DNA of 64,000 nt from Skeletonema tropicum (Eukaryota > Bacillariophyta > Thalassiosirophyceae > Thalassiosirales > Thalassiosiraceae), in NCBI GenBank assembly GCA_037178625.1, contig CM074128.1, positions 1,240,001 through 1,304,000 on the forward strand, written 5' to 3'. Positions 58,338-64,000 of this stretch are shown piece by piece (position 1 is the first letter of the stretch; every line of letters begins with the position of its first letter). A program made the position numbers and the translations under genes. Below the pieces are notes generated by a model. It searched no databases. It saw only the letters and a program-made list of their open reading frames with translations, and was not told the origin of the DNA.

Positions 58338-58952
58338 GTGGGATGCGAAATTACAGCAAAGGGAGCATACCTCTTGGCATTTGCCCTACGAAGTAACAAA
58401 AGCTTACAGCATGTGTGGCTGAATGATAATAAGATTGGATCTACTGGTGCAGATGCACTCGCGTCAAGTCTCCTTTACAATAGAACTTTACTCACGTTGG
58501 GGCTCAGAAACAACTCTATAGGCAATAGAGGTGGCAAGGCGCTGCTTCGGGCAGTCAATGAGAATTGCATTGTAGTCGGTATCTTCCTCGAAGGCAATCG
58601 TATGAGTAGTAGAGTAGTCAACGAGATTCACCGAATAACTTCAGGCGAACCAGCTGATCAGTCTGATGATCAGTCCGATGATGAGTATGAAGTGTATGAG
58701 CACAAAGATGAATATGACTGGGAAGAAGCTACTGTGACTGGTAGTATTATTTCGAAATCATTTGCCGCTAAAACACTAGGATTAATCGAAGAGATAGACG
58801 AAGAGGATGAGTCTGTCTTGTCCGACGAAGTTGAATTTGATTTCACAACTTGTTTCCAACAGAAGGAAACGCAAGGCAAGCTGGCAAAACTCAAGGAAAT
58901 GACAATAGATCGTTTCATGAAGAGGAAAGTAAGACCGAGTCATCTTAGGTAG
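58338..58952 (+). CDS. Leucine-rich-repeat protein (RI type), 3' exon
   Basis: Open frame of 204 codons that begins after a TAG, with only a GTG as formal start, so it is probably an internal or last exon. Repeats of the ribonuclease-inhibitor type are visible: GCEITAKGAYLLAFALRSNK, LQHVWLNDNKIGSTGADALA, LLTLGLRNNSIGNRGGKALL and VGIFLEGNRMSS. A long acidic tail (DDEYEVYEHKDEYDWEEA; EEIDEEDESVL) follows. These proteins bind other proteins; no specific role can be given. A candidate 5' fragment lies at 56417-56610. Confidence 0.6.
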   Translation: MGCEITAKGAYLLAFALRSNKSLQHVWLNDNKIGSTGADALASSLLYNRTLLTLGLRNNSIGNRGGKALLRAVNENCIVVGIFLEGNRMSSRVVNEIHRITSGEPADQSDDQSDDEYEVYEHKDEYDWEEATVTGSIISKSFAAKTLGLIEEIDEEDESVLSDEVEFDFTTCFQQKETQGKLAKLKEMTIDRFMKRKVRPSHLR

Positions 58953-58986
58953 GTCTATAATAATGCCAACTTAATGTTCATCTCTT

Positions 58987-60258
58987 TTAGTTCACTATCG
59001 ACCATGAAGAAGTTTGTGAAGATAGCCATGTTTGAAATTTCTCATCAGTGTAACTCATGATGTTCCTTGGCGAGTATAGAAAGCTGATATTGTAATCCTG
59101 CATACGTGCAATTCTTGGTTTCAGACGTCCCTCCAGGCTATAGGCGAGAAGGGCTGGCTGGTACAGTACAAAGTCTTTCAGCTCACTCTTTCTTAGTCCG
59201 CAGTTGACAAAATCTATGCCATCACTTTGCAAAGAATCAATAGATTCACCATCGTATTCTTCTGGGTCAAGAAAGAAGTGCATCTTTGGCGTTACATTGT
59301 TTTCAACACTCAGTCCAAGTATTTGAGGATAAGTGAGGATAACTGTTCGCAATTCAAAGTTTTTCATCCCTAATGACTTGGAGAGGAAGTCGAGCTTTGA
59401 CCTCAGATTTTCTTCACTCAGCCAGAGCGTTGGAGCAAACTTGGCTACAACCTGAGATATCTCCGACCTGTTAAGTCCCAGTTCCTTGAAGAATCTGATC
59501 TTTGGAATAAAAGTTTTGTCTAGCGAATGAGAGAATACATTCGGATATGAAGTGCATATTCGTTTGACTCGTTGATCTGTACACTGAACTGTATTTTGGA
59601 GGAATTCTACTGTAGGGCGCAACCTGTTATCAATACTATACATGAGCACCGACGGGTATGATTGCAGTATAGATATGAAATCTTCAGAAGACAAACCCAA
59701 CTCTTCGCGAAAAAACGCAGTTGTAGCCTGTATGTTTGATAGTTTGTATGACAATAGCTGTGGTCGTGACAATACCATCTTCCGAAGCTGCTTATGAGAT
59801 AACCCAACACTTTTGGTTTGTAAGAAGAATTTGAACCACTCATGTAATCTATGTCTCCCAAGTCTTTGGATGGTTGATTTATTGTTGTTTGAATCTGGCA
59901 ACTTCTTCTGAAATCGTCTTCGCTCTGATGCACTTGATATTCCGAGATACGAATAAAACCAGTCTTCTGTTGTTCGTATGTTGGCTTCAGATGAGAATAT
60001 GTGTTTGGCAATTAAGGGGTGCCTCCTTTCTATCAGTTGTCTTCTTTCATCTGGTATGTCAATGAGGTATTCGTTTGGAACATGGTCTTCTGTGGCTGAT
60101 GATGTGCTGCCCCGATATTGTAACTCTGTTATTTGCAACCTGTCATGATTGTGATTGATCGGCGTAATGAATGATGTCGTCAAGCTAGATGCGTATGCCT
60201 CGTCTACTGCAAAAATTAAGATGGAAGAGAAGATGACTGGTGCCCAGCCAAACATCAT
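58987..60258 (-). CDS. mTERF-domain protein, probably plastid-directed
   Basis: A 423-residue intact protein. At least six mTERF repeats of about 35 residues are visible, each with a buried-proline motif: LSRPQLLSYKLSN, LQSYPSVLMYSIDN, CTSYPNVFSHSLDK, VAKFAPTLWLSEEN, ILTYPQILGLSVEN and LYQPALLAYSLEG. mTERF proteins bind nucleic acid in organelles and act in transcription termination, splicing or rRNA maturation. The N-terminus has a signal-peptide-like stretch (MMFGWAPVIFSSILIFAVDE), which in diatoms would suggest the plastid, although no clear Phe motif follows. It is the only clearly intact gene between the inverted arms. Confidence 0.87.
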   Translation of the reverse strand: MMFGWAPVIFSSILIFAVDEAYASSLTTSFITPINHNHDRLQITELQYRGSTSSATEDHVPNEYLIDIPDERRQLIERRHPLIAKHIFSSEANIRTTEDWFYSYLGISSASERRRFQKKLPDSNNNKSTIQRLGRHRLHEWFKFFLQTKSVGLSHKQLRKMVLSRPQLLSYKLSNIQATTAFFREELGLSSEDFISILQSYPSVLMYSIDNRLRPTVEFLQNTVQCTDQRVKRICTSYPNVFSHSLDKTFIPKIRFFKELGLNRSEISQVVAKFAPTLWLSEENLRSKLDFLSKSLGMKNFELRTVILTYPQILGLSVENNVTPKMHFFLDPEEYDGESIDSLQSDGIDFVNCGLRKSELKDFVLYQPALLAYSLEGRLKPRIARMQDYNISFLYSPRNIMSYTDEKFQTWLSSQTSSWSIVN

Positions 60259-60519
60259 TATTATTCGTTACTCTGCTGATAGAAAGATGCTTAAGTAGGC
60301 AGAGCGCAGAGCAATCTCCACACCCCACAGCATCACAATGCACAAGCCACCCTAGTCCAGCGGCTTCTTAAGGTCTCTTCGCCTTTTACCATTTCCCCTC
60401 ATAATTATATGTGATTATTTGTTACCTACAAGTACTACCTACCTAAACACATCACCAAACCATTTTTGTTAGCCACTCATCACACAAAATCCACAAAATC
60501 CATCGCCACCATGGCGGTA

Positions 60520-61150
60520 CTTCGCCGCACGCTAGTACCTCAGGGAGTGGTCGGCTACCCGGAACAAACACATTAAATTGTCTCTAAATCGTCTTTAGAA
60601 TCGATTTAGTCTGTTTGTTCCGGGTACACAGTCAGTATTGAGAGAGCTAGAGAGTATTTTCAGCGGCAGTGTCGTGTGTTGTGGAAATCAATGGGGTCAA
60701 CAGTACCGACGCTCTTTCTAGGTGAATTTCTTCATCGACGGTGCCGAGATCACATCCTACCGGTGAATGATTTGTAACATGGGATCTCCGTGGCCAAAGA
60801 GACGCACCGCTACCCTGATCCGCTTCGAGAACTCCTTCGACACGGAGATGTGTCATGTCTGAAATTAATATCATATCGCCACTTCAACATGCGCTAGTAC
60901 CTCAGGAAGTGGTGAATTACATGGACTTGACACATGAAACCGTCTCTTATGCTTCTTTTGAATCGATTACATCTAATTTGAAAGAATTGAGCGATGTAGA
61001 GAATATCTTCAGCAGCAGTGTCGTGTGTTGAGTAAAAAAGATTTTGCTGTGGATTGTCACCCTCTAGACCAACGCCTACCTCAAGAGCAGTGCCGATAGC
61101 GCATCCATCATGCGACCATCATCGCCGAAATGGAAAAGGGCAATAGTAAC
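60520..61150. repeat. Two diverged direct copies of a segment, one coding-like
   Basis: Shared blocks are cgctagtacctcagg with 'agtggt', 'gaatcgatt', and 'agcagtgtcgtgtgttg' (or with one change). The second copy reads in one frame as ALVPQEVVNYMDLTHETVSY and onward to SSVVC; the first has stops in the same frame. Both look like relics of a protein-coding repeat. Confidence 0.6.
60556..60626. repeat. Long hairpin in copy 1
   Basis: Perfect 15-bp arms (tacccggaacaaaca and its inverse) at 60556-60570 and 60612-60626 enclose a second pair of 8-bp arms (ctaaatcg/cgatttag) at 60584-60591 and 60602-60609. The equivalent place in copy 2 has no such structure. Confidence 0.8.
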
Positions 61151-61723
61151 ATCAACAGAGTCAATCGTAGTTATCTACTTGATGCATATCAGAAATTAGA
61201 ATTAAGATGCTGCAGCGAAGGGAGGTCGGTTTACTCAACAATCAACAACAGGCATCCTTGATGAATTCGTCACTTTATGTGCTTATGTTAGCATCTGATG
61301 TTATCACAGGGAAAGACCCCCAGAAAGGCAATAAATATTATAGACGTAGGTGAGATTGTATAGTGCATCCATTAAAAGTTGTGCCGTCAAGAGAATCTGA
61401 CTTTGTCGCATATGTTTTAGAAGAGGGAAGAGCTCAATAGAGTGTTGAGTCTTTATCGTGACTTCATGTTATTGCAAAGACGATTCATTACACATGGTTA
61501 CAAAATAATGTTCATTAGTATTAATACCTACATATTTGAATTGATTACAATTGAAGGTTGTACCCAAGAGGTTGGTTAACGGTTACAATGACTTAGACAC
61601 TGAAATCTCACACACTCTTATTCCATGGTATGGAAGACGATGGCTGTTGATGGTACTGTTTTGCACTCTAGTACATATTATCATGCTGCGTGGGTGTTAA
61701 GGGACGGAAGTGACGGAAGTCAT

Positions 61724-62231
61724 CTAAATAATGAGAGGAGCTAAGTCGTTCGTTCTGTCGTTCTGTCGGTCGGTCGGTCGGTCGTTCTGTCGTTCTGTCC
61801 GGGCCCTTTGGCGTGTCCTTTGGCCTTCACGGGCATTTTCGATCGACTCTTTCTTTGATTGGCTTGATTTGACCCCTTGCCCCCCCCCGTTTTTAGAGTT
61901 TTCGATTGACTCTTTCTTTGATTGCCTTAGATTTGAATGTTCAGGGGGGGACACCCCCCCTTGCCCCCCCGTGTTTAGAATTTTCGATTGACTCTTTCTT
62001 TGATTGGCTTAGATTTGATTGTTCAGGGGGGACACCCCCCCTTGCCCCCCCGTGTTTAGAATTTTCGATTGACTCTTTCTTTGATTGGCTTAGATTTGAT
62101 TGTTCAGGGGGGGACACACGGAAGAGGCAAATGGACCTACTCGGATTCGCACGGAAGAGGCAAATGGACAATGGACCTAGGTACTCTAGAAAACCCGCGC
62201 AGCGGCTAGACGAGCGTCAGCGAGGCTAGTG
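61724..62231. repeat. Right inverted arm
   Basis: This arm contains, in inverse order and orientation, the blocks found in the left arm: the border ctaaataatgagaggag, the ggtcggtcgg motif, the gggccctttggcgtg block, two to three tandem units with C-runs, the cggaagaggcaaatgg block and the 45-bp terminal repeat. It lacks the 2.33-kb and the 0.58-kb insertions of the left arm. Confidence 0.9.
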
Positions 62232-62724
62232 GTGATAAAAGAAGTAGTTCATGGTAGCTCATCTATTGGTCTGCCCTCGGGGGCATGCCCGCAAGTTTCT
62301 CTAAAATGGAGACAAAAAGGTAAAACAGAAAAAAGATGTTATGAAGCAATATCTCGATTTTGGACCAGGGTGAAGCTACGATACTCAGTACAATAGCACA
62401 AGAACAAGAACATGCAAGCACAGCAAGCACAACTCAACAAAACGTTGATGGTTGATGGAATTGATGGCTGATGGCGTTGAATCCCTGAAATGTACCCCCT
62501 CAAATCTCGTGCGTACCCCCTTGCATAGTTCCAAAGTTTTCTACCCCCCTCAAAAGAGAGCGTGCCAGAAAGTACTGATTTCCTACGTACGTAGAAAAGG
62601 CACCGCAGAAAATTTGAGCACGCACCATGGCCGCATTTTTTGCTCTACCATCGAATAATCTGACACACTACAACTTTCTATTGAGCCACCAGAGATAGAA
62701 GGTTGCATTCAGTATGATGATACT
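62232..62724. other. Intergenic region
   Basis: No gene is seen; the frame at 62452-62658 lacks features. This region should contain the promoter of the adenosyltransferase gene. Two short out-of-frame ATGs (62714 and 62717) lie just before its start. Confidence 0.55.
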
Positions 62725-64000
62725 ATGATTTTCAAAGCCATTTCAACCATATCCAGAACAGCACTGAATGCTACAAAGATAAACCACAACACATACCGCT
62801 TCTCATCCAATTTTCCTCGAAAATCGACTTCGTCGATAGATCCAGTTACGATAGCGTACACCTCTATTGGTCTTCAAAATATGGCAGAAACAAAATCAAA
62901 CAAAGACGATGCATCTATAACAGATATAGAAGATTTGCATCGTCATGCCATCATGAAGAAGCAAAGCACGTATATTGATCCAGCGACTGGATTCACAGTT
63001 TTTACAGAATTATCACACCTGAAGCGTGGTAAATGTTGTGGAAACATGTGTCGTCATTGTCCATACGGATGGTCAAATGTCCGAGGTACATCAGAAAATG
63101 CATCAAATGCGAGAGCTAAAAGTGGTGATAGAGAATGTACAGGACGCCTTGTAAAAAGTATATTAGATGGGACATATTATGATAATGATGAAGACACAAA
63201 TCCTTTAGCCACTAAATTGGAATCGAACGGTGCCAAATTGAACACAGTCAACAGCAATCTAACAGTAACTACCGATGCATCGAATTCTGCAAATATCACC
63301 AGAGGAAAAGGTGGAAGGGCTGGTGGTACTTTCACTTCTAAAAATGTTCCTTACACTAGGAATGGCGATAAGGGCACGTCACAACTTTTCACTGGAGAAC
63401 GGCGAAAGAAAGACGACATTCTCTTTGAAGCATTAGGTACTGTTGATGAGCTATGCTCCGTTGTAGGTGTGGTATATGCTGAGCTAAGAGCTGCAGAGAA
63501 AAGAGCATCTACTGAAAATGGGAGTGCATCGACGAAGTCAATATACGGAGAGCTCCCTGAGCAACTTTTGGAAGTAATGAGTCGTCTGTTTGATGTTGGA
63601 AGTCACGTTGCAAAGCCAGTGCCGAATATCAAAGAAATGGATCATTCACAAAAAGGAACCAAAGGATTTTCTTCTGATCATACTGCAGTGCTCGAAGAAT
63701 GGATTGATGCAATGACTGAAGAGCTTCCAGAGCTGACAAGTTTTATTCTTCCAACTGGCAGTGTAGCATCATCTAATCTTCACGTCGCAAGAACTGTATG
63801 TCGGCGAGCAGAGAGACGAATGGTTCCCTTAGTGCAGGAAGAGGGAACGTGCGACCCGGATGCGCTCTCGTATGTCAATAGGTTATCTGACTACCTTTTC
63901 ACAGCTGCTAGATATGTCAACTTTTGCGACGGAAGTGATGAAACTCAGTATAGAAAGGCGAGAAGCATTGTTCAAAGAGAACTTATTACTGTTAAACTAA
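62725..64000 (+). CDS. DUF5522 - cob(I)alamin adenosyltransferase (PduO/MMAB type) fusion, 3' end beyond window
   Basis: Frame open from ATG 62725 to the window edge (425 codons, no stop yet). The start [20 protein letters not shown] is a mitochondrial-type presequence. Residues about 75-112 match DUF5522, a small Cys-rich module ([19 protein letters not shown]). A Ser/Asn-rich linker follows. From about residue 210 comes the PduO-type domain: [66 protein letters not shown] and [17 protein letters not shown]. This enzyme transfers adenosyl from ATP to cobalamin, supplying methylmalonyl-CoA mutase. Essential ATP- and B12-site residues (T..GD.G.T; R...ER) are present. Confidence 0.9.
   Translation, partial: MIFKAISTISRTALNATKINHNTYRFSSNFPRKSTSSIDPVTIAYTSIGLQNMAETKSNKDDASITDIEDLHRHAIMKKQSTYIDPATGFTVFTELSHLKRGKCCGNMCRHCPYGWSNVRGTSENASNARAKSGDRECTGRLVKSILDGTYYDNDEDTNPLATKLESNGAKLNTVNSNLTVTTDASNSANITRGKGGRAGGTFTSKNVPYTRNGDKGTSQLFTGERRKKDDILFEALGTVDELCSVVGVVYAELRAAEKRASTENGSASTKSIYGELPEQLLEVMSRLFDVGSHVAKPVPNIKEMDHSQKGTKGFSSDHTAVLEEWIDAMTEELPELTSFILPTGSVASSNLHVARTVCRRAERRMVPLVQEEGTCDPDALSYVNRLSDYLFTAARYVNFCDGSDETQYRKARSIVQRELITVKL

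Larger units (their letters stand above)
60259..61723. other. Non-coding region with diverged tandem duplication
   Basis: No intact gene is found. Two diverged copies of a segment of about 330 bp lie at about 60520-60875 and 60885-61150. The first contains a long hairpin. The rest up to the right arm shows no recognisable feature. Confidence 0.6.
52761..62231. mobile_element. 9.5-kb nested-element region between perfect 45-bp inverted repeats
   Basis: Positions 52761-52805 and 62187-62231 are identical over 45 bp in inverted orientation (they begin cactagcctcgctgac). Further inverted homology follows inside. The left arm segments 53387-53657 and 55983-56247 together correspond to the right arm 61724-62160, including the tandem units, the motif gggcccggacagaacgac and the inner border ctcctctcattatttag. 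The left arm is interrupted at 52806-53387 and 53653-55982. I see no target duplication at the outer ends. Either one large foldback element captured the genes between its arms, or two inverted copies of one element flank host genes. Confidence 0.75.

Noticed and set aside
60647..60874. 75-codon minus-strand frame
   Set aside because: It lies in the diverged duplicated relic and is not conserved in the second copy.

Overview
The window looks like nuclear DNA of a diatom, probably a centric, Thalassiosirales-like species. The gene set is eukaryotic (Brr2, LSM1, eIF1A, centrin). Introns are short (82-102 bp in most genes, one of 228 bp) with GT-AG borders. Several genes start with a signal peptide followed by an ASAFAP-like motif with Phe after the cleavage site, the hallmark of plastid import in diatoms. 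Proline/threonine-rich PTxxPS repeats and a GPI-type tail are also common in diatom surface proteins. The species assignment is inference.

Layout. 1-31 kb is gene-dense: a protein kinase, a plastid-type histidine phosphatase, an N-myristoylation-type WD40-DEP protein, a RsfS/Iojap ribosome silencing factor, a TIGR04283-like glycosyltransferase, a six-domain Cys-rich membrane protein, a PI-PLC-X phosphodiesterase, a MORN-repeat protein, the spliceosomal helicase Brr2, a sphingomyelinase/polyphosphatase-like phosphoesterase and an aspartate aminotransferase. 31.4-41.7 kb is one uninterrupted satellite array of about 55 copies of a 184-bp unit, with variants recurring in a higher-order order. 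42-52.4 kb is gene-dense again: a prolyl-4-hydroxylase-like oxygenase, centrin, eIF1A, LSM1, a five-exon surface protein, a plastid DUF819 membrane protein and a plastid DUF2358 protein. 52.8-62.2 kb lies between perfect 45-bp inverted repeats. It holds nested TIR elements, unknown ORFs, a leucine-rich-repeat gene and an mTERF gene. The window ends inside a DUF5522-cobalamin adenosyltransferase fusion.

Genes of one process are not clustered. Shared themes are plastid or mitochondrial targeting (histidine phosphatase, DUF819, DUF2358, mTERF, RsfS, aminotransferase, adenosyltransferase) and RNA metabolism (Brr2, LSM1, eIF1A).

Three things stand out. First, at least 14 places in seven otherwise conserved genes need removal of exactly one extra base to restore the family sequence; all are +1, and no place clearly needs an added base. 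Uncorrected insertion errors are the likeliest cause, but the bias should be resolved because it affects Brr2 and centrin. Second, the satellite has higher-order structure. Third, several TIR elements can be delimited to the base: 361 bp with a perfect 8-bp target duplication, 569 bp with a 9-bp duplication, a 735-bp foldback element, and a 2.33-kb element whose empty site is preserved in the opposite arm of the 9.5-kb inverted-repeat region.
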